From assembly GCA_001899235.1 (NCBI GenBank), contig MKVR01000014.1:221585-285584 (forward strand): a stretch of 64,000 nucleotides of DNA. The letters are read 5' to 3'. The notes beneath the pieces are model-generated. The model ran no database searches. It saw only the letters and a program-made list of their open reading frames with translations, and was not told the origin of the DNA. Each line of letters opens with the position of its first letter. Position 1 is the first letter of the stretch. This DNA comes from Nitrosospira sp. 56-18. Its GTDB lineage: Bacteria; Pseudomonadota; Gammaproteobacteria; Burkholderiales; Nitrosomonadaceae. Of this stretch, positions 48,879 through 58,315 are shown one piece after another. The position numbers and the translations under genes are program-made.

Positions 48879-50849
48879 TTGAGGATCAGTGTTTTTACCA
48901 ATTTTGGGCTTATCGCCATCATGCTGGGGCTCAGCCTGTTGATACTGCTTTCTTCCCAGGTATTGGGAACGCTGGACGATATCACCCGGGCTGAGCGGCA
49001 GAAACACCGGTCCCTGCAGCTTGCCAATGAGCTGTTCCTCAGTTCGGAAGATCTCACCAAGGCCGCACGCAGCTATGTCATTACCGGCGATCCTGTCTAT
49101 GAGCGTTTCTTTTTCGAGATCCTCGACATCCGTAACGGAAAGCGCCCGCGAGACAAGGATCATTCCATCAGTTACTGGGACTTGAACAGGGACCCAAGCC
49201 CAAAGGCCACGGGAAACACAGTCTCCCTGATCGAATTGATGCGAGGCGAAGGTTTTAGCGAACGTGAGCTCGCCCTGCTGCAGCAATCCCAGAGAAACTC
49301 GGACAATCTCGTAAATCTGGAAAAGCAGGCCTTCGCCGCAACCAAAGGATTGTGCAAGGACACGTCCGGAAATTTCACCGTGCCCTGCGCACCCGATCGG
49401 AAAGCGGCCATCGATTTGCTGTTCGGCCAGCACTACACGGCTGAGAAAGGCAAGATCATGGCGCCCATCCAGCAATTCATGCTGGAACTGGATCATCGCA
49501 CTCAAACCACCTTGAGCAACCTGCAACTCAAATTTCAGCAACAAATCCTGCTGATACTGGCAGCGCTTTGTACTTCGCTAGTGATCGTCGCGATCGCCAC
49601 ATTCTATATGCGCCGCAAAATCCTGCGCCCGCTGGCGGATCTCAGCCGTCAGGCGAGCAGCATTGCCCATGGCAGCTATTCTTCCCGTTGCGATATTTCC
49701 ACCCATAACGAAATCGCCGAGCTGGGTGCGGGCTTCAACAGGATGGCTGAAGCCATCGAGCACGAAATCAACAAACTCCGGCAGGTTGAGGAATCGTTAC
49801 GCGAAAGATTGAAGGAAATCAATTGCTTCTACGCCATTCGCCGCGGGATGGAATCCGGTTCGCTGGAAGAAGTTTGCAAAGTCATTTTTGCGGAACTCAT
49901 TACCGCCATGCAGTTCCCGCACATTACTGCAATCAAGATCGAGTTGGACGGCAAGCAGTTTTTTTCGGAGAAGTACGAAAAGGATCATGCCCGTGAATTG
50001 CGGAAACAGGTCAGGGTCTGCGGCGAACCTTGCGGCTGGATCGTTGTTTTCTACAGTGACGATCAGCCGTTCCTGTTGCCGGAGGAACAAAATCTGATCG
50101 ATGTCATCGGAGATGACTTGGGGAAGTGGCTGGAGCACAAGCAGGCGGAGGCGCAAATTGTTGTGGAGCGGGAGCTTCGGGCGCGGGATGCGGCCATAAG
50201 GGAATTTGCGGCACATGTGGACCGGATGCGGGAGGAAGATCGTAAATATATGGCACGGGAAATTCATGATGAACTAGGCCAGCTTCTGGCAGCATTACGC
50301 CTGGAAATATCGTTGCTGAAGAGTGGGGGAGATAATAGAAGCGAAAGAGTCGAAATTATCCGACGCAATGTGTCGGCACTCGTGGACATGGCGGGACAAA
50401 GCGTGCGCAATATCGCAGAGCATTTGCGTCCGGCGACGCTGGAGCTGGGGATCATACCGGCGATAAAAAAACTGGCCGATGAATTCAGAAAACATGGCAG
50501 CGCCACCTGCTTGTTGCAACTGGCGGAAGAACCGATCGACCTGGATGAAGACCAGACAGTAACGATATTCCGGATCGTACAGGAATCCCTGACCAACGTT
50601 ACCCGGCATGCGGAAGCAAGCCGGGTGGAAATCGTTCTTTCACAGAACTCCGGCGGACTTCTGGTGGAGGTACGCGACAACGGCAAAGGATTCGATCCCG
50701 CGTGCGCTGCGATGCAAAAGTCATTTGGCCTCCTTGGGATGCGCGAGCGGGCGAGCATGCTCGGCGGCAGCATCGATATCGCCAGCGTGCCGCCGCGGGG
50801 CACCGTGGTCAGCCTGCGCATACCGGTGCAACGAACGGGATCATCCTAA
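48879..50849 (+). CDS. NarL-type membrane sensor histidine kinase
   Basis: A 656-residue kinase with two membrane helices (about 8-29 and 222-244) around a periplasmic domain of about 190 residues that has two cysteines (159 and 170, CKDTSGNFTVPC) and no sensor fold I can name. Then come a HAMP domain (about 245-300), a coiled coil, a GAF-like domain (about 310-430, with a pair of cysteines in VCGEPCG), a HisKA_3 dimerisation domain with phospho-acceptor His463 (MAREIHDELGQLLAAL), and an HATPase domain with NVTRHAEA and DNGKGFDP. The start is TTG with AAGGGA about seven bases before it. The partner regulator follows 165 bases downstream. The signal is unknown; the urea locus next door suggests nitrogen status, which is inference. 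Confidence 0.88.
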   Translation: MRISVFTNFGLIAIMLGLSLLILLSSQVLGTLDDITRAERQKHRSLQLANELFLSSEDLTKAARSYVITGDPVYERFFFEILDIRNGKRPRDKDHSISYWDLNRDPSPKATGNTVSLIELMRGEGFSERELALLQQSQRNSDNLVNLEKQAFAATKGLCKDTSGNFTVPCAPDRKAAIDLLFGQHYTAEKGKIMAPIQQFMLELDHRTQTTLSNLQLKFQQQILLILAALCTSLVIVAIATFYMRRKILRPLADLSRQASSIAHGSYSSRCDISTHNEIAELGAGFNRMAEAIEHEINKLRQVEESLRERLKEINCFYAIRRGMESGSLEEVCKVIFAELITAMQFPHITAIKIELDGKQFFSEKYEKDHARELRKQVRVCGEPCGWIVVFYSDDQPFLLPEEQNLIDVIGDDLGKWLEHKQAEAQIVVERELRARDAAIREFAAHVDRMREEDRKYMAREIHDELGQLLAALRLEISLLKSGGDNRSERVEIIRRNVSALVDMAGQSVRNIAEHLRPATLELGIIPAIKKLADEFRKHGSATCLLQLAEEPIDLDEDQTVTIFRIVQESLTNVTRHAEASRVEIVLSQNSGGLLVEVRDNGKGFDPACAAMQKSFGLLGMRERASMLGGSIDIASVPPRGTVVSLRIPVQRTGSS

Positions 50850-51014
50850 AAAACCCACGCGCTTGGTCTTCCAATCCGGAAAATATAGAATCAGGATTCA
50901 GCTTTGGGTATTTCGATATACTGATACGCGTTTTCTTTGCCAATCCAGTTCATTCTCGCGCGGCGTATCTTCTCGAACAGGCCCTCGAATATCGATCAAT
51001 ACGATGGGGTTGCC

Positions 51015-51650
51015 ATGATAATCAAGGTTTTTCTCGCTGATGACCATAGACTGTTCAGGGATGGATTGAAGAGGATACTCGCGGACACTGCCGATATCGT
51101 GGTCGTGGGCGAAGCGACCGACGGTCTGGACGCTCTGGAAAAAATGCGCAACGGCGGCTGGGACGTGGCAGTCCTGGACGTCAATATGCCGGGGTTGAAT
51201 GGACTCGAAGTATTGAAGCAGATAATGACTGATGGCGCAAAGCACCGTGTGCTGATGCTGAGCACATACCAGGAAGACGAGTATGCCATCAGGACGATAC
51301 GGGCAGGCGCATCCGCCTATCTTACCAAGAACAGCCCGACCGATCTGCTGATATCGGTAATCCGGCGCCTCGCAAACGGCAGAAAATACATAGACTCGAA
51401 GCTGGCGGAAAAACTGCAATTCAACTTTGGCTCGGCGTCAGAAAGGCCATTGCATTCGATACTTTCGGATAGGGAACTGGATGTGCTCAAACTCATCGTC
51501 GCGGGAGTATCCCTGACAGAGATCTCACAGAAAATGATGTTAAGTGGAAAAACGGTAAGTACTTATCGCGCCCGCATTCTCGAAAAGATGGATATGCAGA
51601 ATAATGCGCAACTGGTGCGCTATGCGGCCGAAAACAAATTGCTGGAATAG
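51015..51650 (+). CDS. NarL/FixJ-family response regulator
   Basis: A 211-residue regulator: receiver domain at 1-120 with the acidic pair Asp9-Asp10, phospho-acceptor Asp55 (VAVLDVNMPGLNG), a Thr/Ser switch in LMLSTYQ and Lys in YLTKNSP, then a LuxR-type HTH (about 145-205) with SDRELDVLKLIVAGVSLTEIS and LSGKTVSTYRARILEKM. The ATG at 51015 matches the family; an upstream frame is not needed. It is the obvious partner of the preceding histidine kinase. It is convergent with the urea transporter gene at a distance of 94 bases. Target genes are unknown. Confidence 0.9.
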   Translation: MIIKVFLADDHRLFRDGLKRILADTADIVVVGEATDGLDALEKMRNGGWDVAVLDVNMPGLNGLEVLKQIMTDGAKHRVLMLSTYQEDEYAIRTIRAGASAYLTKNSPTDLLISVIRRLANGRKYIDSKLAEKLQFNFGSASERPLHSILSDRELDVLKLIVAGVSLTEISQKMMLSGKTVSTYRARILEKMDMQNNAQLVRYAAENKLLE

Positions 51651-51691
51651 CCTGGTTTTTGCAGGTTGCAGTGAACCGTACCGGAACCGTT

Positions 51692-51716
51692 CCTCCGGGG
51701 TTGTTGATCCCGGAGG
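51692..51716. terminator. Hairpin between response regulator and urea transporter
   Basis: The arms cctccggg (51692-51699) and cccggagg (51709-51716) form an 8-bp GC-rich stem with a 9-base loop, in the 94-base gap between two convergent genes. No T-run lies on either side, so its efficiency as a terminator is doubtful. Confidence 0.4.
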
Positions 51717-51744
51717 CGGCATCGATGTGTTGAATCTCCGCCCG

Positions 51745-52701
51745 CTACGCTTCGGAACCCGACCAATACTTGGACTTCCCCGCGGCGAACAGGAACATCC
51801 ACATCACGAGCACGAAGGGAAACGTGAGCGTGGGCAGGCCCAGCGGTGTCAGAAAACTGGCAAGACCCGCTTGACAAACCACGGTCAGGATACCAGCCAG
51901 AAGCGCCAGCATGGCGCTTCTGGCTGTAGGTTTGAGAAATACCCAACCTACCGCCATCATTGTAAGAACGGGATTGAAGGAATACAGGCCCATTTCGATA
52001 GCGCTCGAACTGGCTCCAAACAATAAGGGAACAATGATGCCTACGAGGGTGCCGCATGCGGCCATGATGGCTCCGCGCAGGGAAACTATCGCGATGCCAA
52101 TCAAAAATAGTATGCCAACGATAACGCTGTCCGCAAACATGACTTCGGCAACGCCTTTTGTCAGGGCCGTGAACCACATGTCGGCCGGCAGCGTGCCTGC
52201 ATCCGTTATGGCTGACGGAATATTGGGTGACGGCAATACCGGTCCGCGCGAAAAGCTTTCGAAAGCATATACCGCGACGAGAAACATCCAGGATGTAAGA
52301 ACAAAAGGTGAGGTGGAAGCGGGAACATTATAAGGATGAAGTATCCGCATCAACGCCGCCAGCACGACAGTCGAAAGTATCGATGCAAGCACAACATACA
52401 GCCACAGTTGCGGCGAGTGCTCCAGAAACAAAAAAAGGCAGGGCCCCACCAGCGTTCCATTGAATCCATATAACCCAGCGTCGATATCGTCTTCGGAGAA
52501 TCCCATGAGATAGGCGGCAGTGGTACTGCTTATTACACCCACGGTTGCAGCTAATCCGGCTGTTACTCCTCCAATGAAAAGCGCGATCAGAAAAATGAAG
52601 CCAGTAACCGCATTGCAACAGAAGAATACCTGGCCGACTCCCCGGAGAATGACGCGTAGAGGGCGAGGAAGAGCGCTGTCGATTTTTAATGACCAGTCCA
52701 T
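51745..52701 (-). CDS. UT-family urea transporter
   Basis: A 318-residue membrane protein of the UT (urea channel) family. The two pseudo-symmetric halves each carry the channel signature: GLYGFNGTLVGPCLFLF in the first and GLYSFNPVLTMMAVGW in the second, with matching PASTSPFVLTSWMFL and LPTLTFPFVLVMWMFL re-entrant segments. This fold conducts urea passively. GGAG lies seven bases before the ATG at 52701; a TTG four codons earlier is less likely. It follows ureG on the same strand after about 120 bases. It should bring urea across the inner membrane to the cytoplasmic urease. Confidence 0.92.
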   Translation of the reverse strand: MDWSLKIDSALPRPLRVILRGVGQVFFCCNAVTGFIFLIALFIGGVTAGLAATVGVISSTTAAYLMGFSEDDIDAGLYGFNGTLVGPCLFLFLEHSPQLWLYVVLASILSTVVLAALMRILHPYNVPASTSPFVLTSWMFLVAVYAFESFSRGPVLPSPNIPSAITDAGTLPADMWFTALTKGVAEVMFADSVIVGILFLIGIAIVSLRGAIMAACGTLVGIIVPLLFGASSSAIEMGLYSFNPVLTMMAVGWVFLKPTARSAMLALLAGILTVVCQAGLASFLTPLGLPTLTFPFVLVMWMFLFAAGKSKYWSGSEA

Positions 52702-52821
52702 GATTGACTCCAATTTTTTTCTCTGACGTTTTTTATGGTGGTAGGCAGGTCATGCCTGAAACCCGCGAAACCCGAGGTGCCGGTCCGATATCGACCCGCC
52801 CTCTGTTTTGCCTGCAAATTG

Positions 52822-53466
52822 TCAATGCTGCGCAGCCTTTTGTGCCCTCACTTCGTCCAGCAGTCCTTTTTTAATGATGAAATCGACGATTTGATCGACA
52901 CCTTCCCCAGTACGGAGATTGGTAAAAACAAACGGCCGATCGCCCCGCATTCTTTTCGCATCCCGGTCCATTACCTCCAGACTGGCGCCGACATGAGGCG
53001 CCAGATCGATCTTGTTGATGACGAGCAGGGCGGAGCGCGTAATGCCAGGGCCGCCTTTGCGGGGTATCTTTTCTCCGGCAGCAACATCTATGACGTATAT
53101 GGTCAAATCGGAAAGCTCCGGACTGAAGGTCGATGCGAGGTTATCGCCGCCGGATTCGACCAGGATCAGATCGAGATCAGGAAAATCGGCAGTCATGCGG
53201 GCAATGGCTTCGAGATTGATCGATGCATCTTCCCTGATTGCGGTATGCGGGCAGCCGCCTGTTTCCACACCCATCAGGCGCTCCGGCGGCAATGCATGGG
53301 CGCGCAACAAAATCTCCATATCCTCCTTGGTATAGATATCATTGGTGATGACGGCCATTTCGTAGCGATCACGCATTTTCTTGCTCAGCGCTTCGCACAA
53401 AGCGGTTTTCCCCGATCCCACGGGGCCGCCTATTCCGACACGTAAAGGATTTGAAGTCTTTTTCAT
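52822..53466 (-). CDS. ureG: Urease accessory GTPase UreG
   Basis: UreG is the SIMIBI GTPase that, with UreE, UreF and UreD, drives Ni(II) insertion into urease. The 214 residues carry the P-loop GGPVGSGKT (residues 13-21), the metal-binding Cys72-Pro-His74 motif in [14 protein letters not shown], the LVESGGDNL switch and the guanine-binding NKIDLAP. Length is typical. It follows ureF on the same strand with a gap of 35 bases and is the last ure gene before the urea transporter. Confidence 0.98.
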   Translation of the reverse strand: MKKTSNPLRVGIGGPVGSGKTALCEALSKKMRDRYEMAVITNDIYTKEDMEILLRAHALPPERLMGVETGGCPHTAIREDASINLEAIARMTADFPDLDLILVESGGDNLASTFSPELSDLTIYVIDVAAGEKIPRKGGPGITRSALLVINKIDLAPHVGASLEVMDRDAKRMRGDRPFVFTNLRTGEGVDQIVDFIIKKGLLDEVRAQKAAQH

Positions 53467-53501
53467 CTTTATATTCCAAATTGTTCTGTTGGGCGATCCC
53501 G

Positions 53502-54188
53502 TCAGGATCGGAAAATACGGCTGTACTGCACTTCGTGCTGCATGGATAGAACCGATAATCCCGGAGCCCAGTTGGACAACTCATCATCGCCAAGGCACTG
53601 CGCATGCCGCATCGTCTCTTCAATTACGGGGTGCAGTGAAAGCAGCAAACGCTGGCCGGAAACCTGGCCAAGCGGTACGGACTTCACGCATGCCAGCACC
53701 TGGTTCTCGATCATTGAAAACAGCATTCCCAGCAACGCGGCTTCGTGCGGAACGCCGAGAGCCTCGGCAGCGCAGGCAAAAGCGGTTGGCAGAGGTATCT
53801 CCGGCTGGCATTCCAGGATTTCAAGCAGTTCAGGATCGGCAATCCTGAGCTCCACTATCAGCTTACTGAGCGAATATCCCATCTGGATGGTTTCCGCCCG
53901 GAATTCAGCGGTATCCCGGGCAGCCACGAAACGCTCTGTCCAGAACGTGACCGTTTCCGCGTCGCGAGCAGCGAATCCCTCCAGCAGGCGCCATAGAATG
54001 GGAGCCTCGAAATCTCCAACTATTCCCAGCGACTCGATGATCCAGTCGCGCGCAGAGCTTTCGCCGGTAATCGTTTCCGCCTCGATAGCTGCTTCCAGTC
54101 CCTGGGAATAGGTGTACGCCCCGATCGGCAGCGATGGGCTCGCGAGTTGCAGCAGACGTAGCAGTGATGTATCGTGCATCGCGGTCAT
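53502..54188 (-). CDS. ureF: Urease accessory protein UreF
   Basis: UreF is an all-helical accessory protein that bridges UreD and UreG on the urease apoprotein and gates GTP hydrolysis. The 228-residue sequence has [21 protein letters not shown] near the N-terminus (PxLPxGxFxYSxGLE-type signature) and a conserved helical core; the C-terminal [14 protein letters not shown] carries the terminal Arg/Ser tail used in UreG binding. It lies between ureE and ureG with short gaps (8 and 35 bases). Confidence 0.95.
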   Translation of the reverse strand: MTAMHDTSLLRLLQLASPSLPIGAYTYSQGLEAAIEAETITGESSARDWIIESLGIVGDFEAPILWRLLEGFAARDAETVTFWTERFVAARDTAEFRAETIQMGYSLSKLIVELRIADPELLEILECQPEIPLPTAFACAAEALGVPHEAALLGMLFSMIENQVLACVKSVPLGQVSGQRLLLSLHPVIEETMRHAQCLGDDELSNWAPGLSVLSMQHEVQYSRIFRS

Positions 54189-54196
54189 GTCCTGCT

Positions 54197-54733
54197 TCAG
54201 GAATGCTGGTCCGAGGGCCGATGGATTTTCTGGTACTTCGGGATCGGCGCCAGCGGACCATGGGCATGGCTATGGCTATGACTATCCCCATCATGGTGAT
54301 GGTGGTGGACGCCGCCGCTATATGCACCCGCTTCCGGCTCGAACCGCGCACTTTCCTCCACCACGGTGGCGCCGAGGCCTTCCAGCATTTCCTTCAGCAC
54401 GCTGTCCTGGTAAATGCGCAGAAAACCATCGCCTACCTCGGTCTGGGTATGGCGGTTGCCAAGATGAAACGCGCACGGAAGCAGGTTGTGCGGCGTATCG
54501 CAAACTACCCGGTATGTCGGTTCTTCCGCCGCCACGATCTGGACTATCCGGCCGTCATCTCCCTTGAGCAAGTCATTATGGCGCAGCACAGTACCCCGGG
54601 CCGTAAAAATGGCTACCTCTTCTCCCGAGGGAAGCGCCGTCCGCAGCCGGCTGTTTTCGCGAAGCTCGTAGGGAAGTACGAGCCGCGCGAAAACCGCGTC
54701 CGCATGCTCTATTTTTGAGTTCAATATGAGCAT
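54197..54733 (-). CDS. ureE: Urease accessory nickel metallochaperone UreE
   Basis: UreE delivers nickel to the urease activation complex. The 178-residue protein has the N-terminal peptide-binding domain (about 1-70) and the metal-binding domain with the conserved His95 in HLGNRHTQ at the dimer interface. The C-terminal tail (residues 143-158) is very rich in histidine, HHHHHDGDSHSHSHAH, and should store several nickel ions. It is followed by a basic KYQKIHRP end. It lies between ureC and ureF with short gaps. The presence of the His-rich tail separates it from UreE proteins that have lost it. Confidence 0.96.
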   Translation of the reverse strand: MLILNSKIEHADAVFARLVLPYELRENSRLRTALPSGEEVAIFTARGTVLRHNDLLKGDDGRIVQIVAAEEPTYRVVCDTPHNLLPCAFHLGNRHTQTEVGDGFLRIYQDSVLKEMLEGLGATVVEESARFEPEAGAYSGGVHHHHHDGDSHSHSHAHGPLAPIPKYQKIHRPSDQHS

Positions 54734-54742
54734 TTGAGGATC

Positions 54743-56449
54743 TCAGAACAGGAAGTAGCGCTGCGCCATGGGGAGAACATCCTCTGCCCCACAGGTGAGG
54801 AGTTGCCCATCCGCACGAACTTCATAGGTTTCCGGATCGACTTCCATTTTGGGAGTTGCGCCGTTATGAATCATGTCCTTCTTGCGAAGATTGCGCGTGT
54901 TCTTGACCGCAATGAGGTTTTTGTCCAGTTTCAACTGGTCCACCAAACCTGCATCTAGCGCAGCCTGCGAGGTAAACGTGAAACAGGAGGTCTTGATGCC
55001 GCCCCCGTATCCCCCGAACATATAGCGGTAATGCACCGGTTGAGGCGTCGGAATCGACGCGTTCGGATCACCCATCAATGCTGCGGTAATCATGCCACCT
55101 TTCAGTATCATGGATGGCTTGATGCCAAAGAAGGCAGGCCTCCAAAGGACAAGATCGGCATACTTGCCCACTTCGACCGAGCCGATCACGTGCGAGACCC
55201 CATGCGTAATGGCGGGATTAATGGTGTATTTGGCGATGTAGCGTTTCACGCGGAAGTTGTCGTGCTTGGCCTTGTCCTCCTGCAGGGTGCCGCGCTGGAT
55301 TTTCATCTTATGCGCCGTTTGCCAGGTCCGCAGCACCACCTCACCGATGCGCCCCATTGCCTGGGAGTCCGATGACATCATGGAGATGGCGCCCATATCG
55401 TGCAGAATATCCTCCGCTGCGATGGTCTCTTTCCGGATGCGGGATTCGGCGAAAGCAAGATCTTCGGGAATATTGGCGTGCAGGTGGTGGCACACCATTA
55501 GCATATCCAGATGCTCGTCCAGGGTATTGACGGTATAGGGCCGGGTCGGATTGGTGGATGACGGCAGGACATTATCCAGCCCTACCACCGCGATGATGTC
55601 CGGAGCATGGCCGCCGCCCGCGCCTTCGGTATGGAAGGTGTGGATGGTGCGATCCTTCATGGCGGCAACGGTGTTCTCGAGGTAGCCGCCTTCATTGATC
55701 GTATCCGTGTGGATGGCGACCTGAATATCGTATTTATCGGCTACGGACAGGCAATTGTCGATGGCGGCATACGTGGTGCCCCAGTCTTCATGCAGTTTCA
55801 GCCCGCATGCGCCCGCCAGGATCTGCTCCTCATTCGGTGTTGGCAGACTGACATTCCCCTTTCCGAAAAAACCCGTATTCATTACCATGCCGTCGGATGC
55901 TCTCAGCATGGAGTGGATGTGCCAGGGTCCGGGAGTGCAGGTGGTCGCCGCTGTGCCCACCGCCGGACCCGTGCCGCCGCCCAGCATGGTGGTAATGCCA
56001 TTCATCATGGCATCTTCAGCTTGTTGAGGACAGATGAAGTGAATATGGCTGTCGATGCCACCCGCGGTGAGTATGGATCCTTCGCCTGCGATGATCTCGG
56101 TGGCGGCGCCGATGGCCATGGTCACATTGGGCTGAATATCCGGATTCCCGGCCTTGCCGATTCCCGCAATCCTGCCGTCTTTCAGGCCGACATCGGCCTT
56201 GACGATCCCCCAGTGGTCGATGATGACGGCATTGGTGATAACCGTGTCCATCACATCCGCATGATTGCGCTGCGACTGGCCCATGCCGTCCCGGATCACT
56301 TTTCCGCCGCCGAACTTCACTTCTTCACCATACGTGGTGAAATCCTTCTCGATTTCAACAAAAAGCTCGGTATCCGCGAGACGAATGCGATCGCCGGTAG
56401 TAGGCCCCATCATTTCGACATATGTCTGACGGGAAATTTTAAATGTCAT
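54743..56449 (-). CDS. ureC: Urease subunit alpha
   Basis: UreC is the catalytic subunit that hydrolyses urea to ammonia and carbamate at a dinuclear nickel site. All metal and catalytic residues are visible in the 568-residue sequence: His135 and His137 (GGIDSHIHF), the carbamylated Lys218 in GLKLHEDWG, His220, His247 ([12 protein letters not shown]), His273 ([14 protein letters not shown]), and the mobile flap with Cys320-His321 (MVCHHLHA). Ammonia released in the cytoplasm can serve as substrate and buffer for an ammonia oxidiser in acid soil. It is encoded with separate beta and gamma subunits, the usual three-gene form. Confidence 0.99.
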   Translation of the reverse strand: MTFKISRQTYVEMMGPTTGDRIRLADTELFVEIEKDFTTYGEEVKFGGGKVIRDGMGQSQRNHADVMDTVITNAVIIDHWGIVKADVGLKDGRIAGIGKAGNPDIQPNVTMAIGAATEIIAGEGSILTAGGIDSHIHFICPQQAEDAMMNGITTMLGGGTGPAVGTAATTCTPGPWHIHSMLRASDGMVMNTGFFGKGNVSLPTPNEEQILAGACGLKLHEDWGTTYAAIDNCLSVADKYDIQVAIHTDTINEGGYLENTVAAMKDRTIHTFHTEGAGGGHAPDIIAVVGLDNVLPSSTNPTRPYTVNTLDEHLDMLMVCHHLHANIPEDLAFAESRIRKETIAAEDILHDMGAISMMSSDSQAMGRIGEVVLRTWQTAHKMKIQRGTLQEDKAKHDNFRVKRYIAKYTINPAITHGVSHVIGSVEVGKYADLVLWRPAFFGIKPSMILKGGMITAALMGDPNASIPTPQPVHYRYMFGGYGGGIKTSCFTFTSQAALDAGLVDQLKLDKNLIAVKNTRNLRKKDMIHNGATPKMEVDPETYEVRADGQLLTCGAEDVLPMAQRYFLF

Positions 56450-56488
56450 TTTCTGCTCCTCTCTAGGTTATTGGCTTCGCGCGCAGTG

Positions 56489-56812
56489 TTATTTCAGTTT
56501 TCCCATTACTTTTTGGTTGAATCCATACACCGTGCGGTCTCCGGATAGCTCCACCAGCTCAACGGTCCGTTCCTGGCCTGGTTCGAAACGCACAGCGGTG
56601 CCCGCCATGATATTCAGGCGCATGCCATACGCTGCCTCGCGATCAAACTGCATGGCGGAATTGACTTCGTAAAAATGAAAATGTGATCCGATCTGTATCG
56701 GCCGGTCTCCGCCGTTGGAGGCCTTGAGTGTCTTGGTTTTTCTGCCGGCATTCAATTCGATATCGCCGGCTTGTACGAATATTTCGCCTGGAATTAATGG
56801 TAGTCTGGCCAT
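56489..56812 (-). CDS. ureB: Urease subunit beta
   Basis: UreB is the small structural beta subunit of the trimer-of-trimers urease. The 107 residues begin with [18 protein letters not shown], followed by the conserved [21 protein letters not shown] and [20 protein letters not shown], all family blocks. It lies between ureA and ureC with gaps of 14 and 39 bases. Nothing unusual in length or sequence. Confidence 0.98.
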   Translation of the reverse strand: MARLPLIPGEIFVQAGDIELNAGRKTKTLKASNGGDRPIQIGSHFHFYEVNSAMQFDREAAYGMRLNIMAGTAVRFEPGQERTVELVELSGDRTVYGFNQKVMGKLK

Positions 56813-56826
56813 CTTGGTCTCCTGAT

Positions 56827-57129
56827 CTAAGGAATGGGGTTATGTACGGTCACCAGCTTGGTGCCATCCGGGAACGTCGCCTCGACCTGAATATCAGGAA
56901 TCATTTCAGGAACACCTTCCATGACTTCGCCTCGGCTCAGAACGCGCGTGCCTTCCGCCATGAGTTCCGCTACGGAGTGGCCGTCGCGCGCACCCTCGAG
57001 TACCGCACAGGTGATCAGCGCCACCGCTTCAGGATAGTTCAGCTTGAGGCCTCGCGCCTTGCGCCGTTCAGCCAGCAGGCCGGCTGTGAAGATCAGCAGC
57101 TTGTCTTTCTCTCTTGGTGTCAGGTCCAT
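56827..57129 (-). CDS. ureA: Urease subunit gamma
   Basis: UreA is the smallest structural subunit of urease. The 100-residue sequence is canonical: [20 protein letters not shown] at the start, [14 protein letters not shown], then [20 protein letters not shown] and [17 protein letters not shown] at the end. GGAGGA lies just before the ATG (rc of tcctcc at 57135). It is separated from ureD by 107 bases, the largest gap within the cluster, which leaves room for an internal promoter. Confidence 0.98.
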   Translation of the reverse strand: MDLTPREKDKLLIFTAGLLAERRKARGLKLNYPEAVALITCAVLEGARDGHSVAELMAEGTRVLSRGEVMEGVPEMIPDIQVEATFPDGTKLVTVHNPIP

Positions 57130-57236
57130 TGTTTCCTCCTCGGTTAGTTAATGTTTTTTGAGCTCCCAACGCCTTGGCTGCGCGTTAACGGTTGCCCGGA
57201 GCCCGCTTCAAGAATGATAGTGCCCTCGGGGGCCCA

Positions 57237-58103
57237 TCATGTGTTCCACATGCGCGGCACCATCGCCTGACGGCCGAGCATCGCCGGTCGAATCAATCCC
57301 CAACTGTTGAGCATCACCCGTCTTGCGATTTCGCTGGAATTGCCAAGGTAACGAGCCACAACAAGCGAGGTCAACTGCGAGATACCGAAATCCCCTCTGC
57401 GGTCCGAGATTTCGACCGCATTCTCACGGGCTTCATTCAGCAGTTCGGCGGGTACCGGTTTCCCCACCGCAATCAGTGTTGCGCATATGGTATGCCCTCC
57501 CAGCCCCAAGGGGTTTTTCATTGCAGGACTTCCTCCCCGGAGCCGGATCTGCTCGAACCAAATCAGTTTTCCATCCCGACGTATGCTGGTCCGCTGTGCA
57601 ATCTGCCCATCTGTAAAAGATTCGCCCGAAGCAGTGCGCCCAAAGCAGAGAATTTCGCAGCCGATATAGCTTGCTTCCTTTTGCAGTAAAACCTGATGGT
57701 CGAGCTCGACATGAACGTTATCGAAAAAGATGGTTTCCTGTGGCACCCACTCAAGCGCACCGCCCGCTCCTATATCGAGTTTTATACCCTGTTGCGACAC
57801 ATGACCGTTGGCCTTGTACCATTTTGCCGCTCCCGGCGTCGTGATTTGCGCGTTTGCCAACCTTCCGGCCTTCACCGCTATTTCGAGATTGTCTCCCCCG
57901 ACCACTCCACCGGGAGGGTGGATGATCACGGCCTGGCACATATCCGGGCCATCCGGGTAAAAAGGCTTCTGCACCAGCAATGGACCGAAATGATCTTTAC
58001 CGACAAGACGTGTTTTACCCGCATCGTGCTGAAAATCGAGAGATAGCCGGGCCCGAAGCGGCTTGTCGGGCTCCGGTAACCGGGGACCCATGGAGTGGGC
58101 CAT
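57237..58103 (-). CDS. ureD: Urease accessory protein UreD
   Basis: UreD (UreH) binds the urease apoprotein and recruits UreF and UreG for nickel insertion. It contains ARLSLDFQHDAGKTRLVGKD at the N-terminus and the family blocks VQKPFYPDG, VIIHPPGGVVGGDNLEI and TPGAAKWYKA. The ATG at 58103 gives 288 residues and about 20 residues before the conserved region, the usual layout. An in-frame ATG at 58184 would add 27 residues that are not conserved; neither has a clear ribosome binding site, so the start is uncertain. It is the first ure gene and follows the porin gene on the same strand. Confidence 0.93.
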   Translation of the reverse strand: MAHSMGPRLPEPDKPLRARLSLDFQHDAGKTRLVGKDHFGPLLVQKPFYPDGPDMCQAVIIHPPGGVVGGDNLEIAVKAGRLANAQITTPGAAKWYKANGHVSQQGIKLDIGAGGALEWVPQETIFFDNVHVELDHQVLLQKEASYIGCEILCFGRTASGESFTDGQIAQRTSIRRDGKLIWFEQIRLRGGSPAMKNPLGLGGHTICATLIAVGKPVPAELLNEARENAVEISDRRGDFGISQLTSLVVARYLGNSSEIARRVMLNSWGLIRPAMLGRQAMVPRMWNT

Positions 58104-58226
58104 GGGATATAAACGATGAACCGAAGCGCCAGCGTTCCGGTTCCGCCTGCTTTCAGCATCTTTCTGATTATTGCCAGATTGCATTTTTTAATTTTTTATT
58201 TAGCGGTTCAGGAAACATTTCCAAAC

Positions 58227-58252
58227 AGCCGCTTAACGTACAAGCAGCGGCT
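58227..58252. repeat. Hairpin between porin gene and ureD
   Basis: The arms agccgct (58227-58233) and agcggct (58246-58252) are complementary with a 12-base loop. It lies between the porin stop (58316) and ureD. It could attenuate or end the porin transcript ahead of the urease genes. No strong T-run follows on the minus strand. The stretch just before ureD (about 58170-58200) is very rich in A and T. Confidence 0.35.
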
Positions 58253-58315
58253 CATGTCATTCCGAGAAGCAAACATCTGCCTGGCATTCACGCATTCTCA
58301 CCGGAACTGGAGAAA

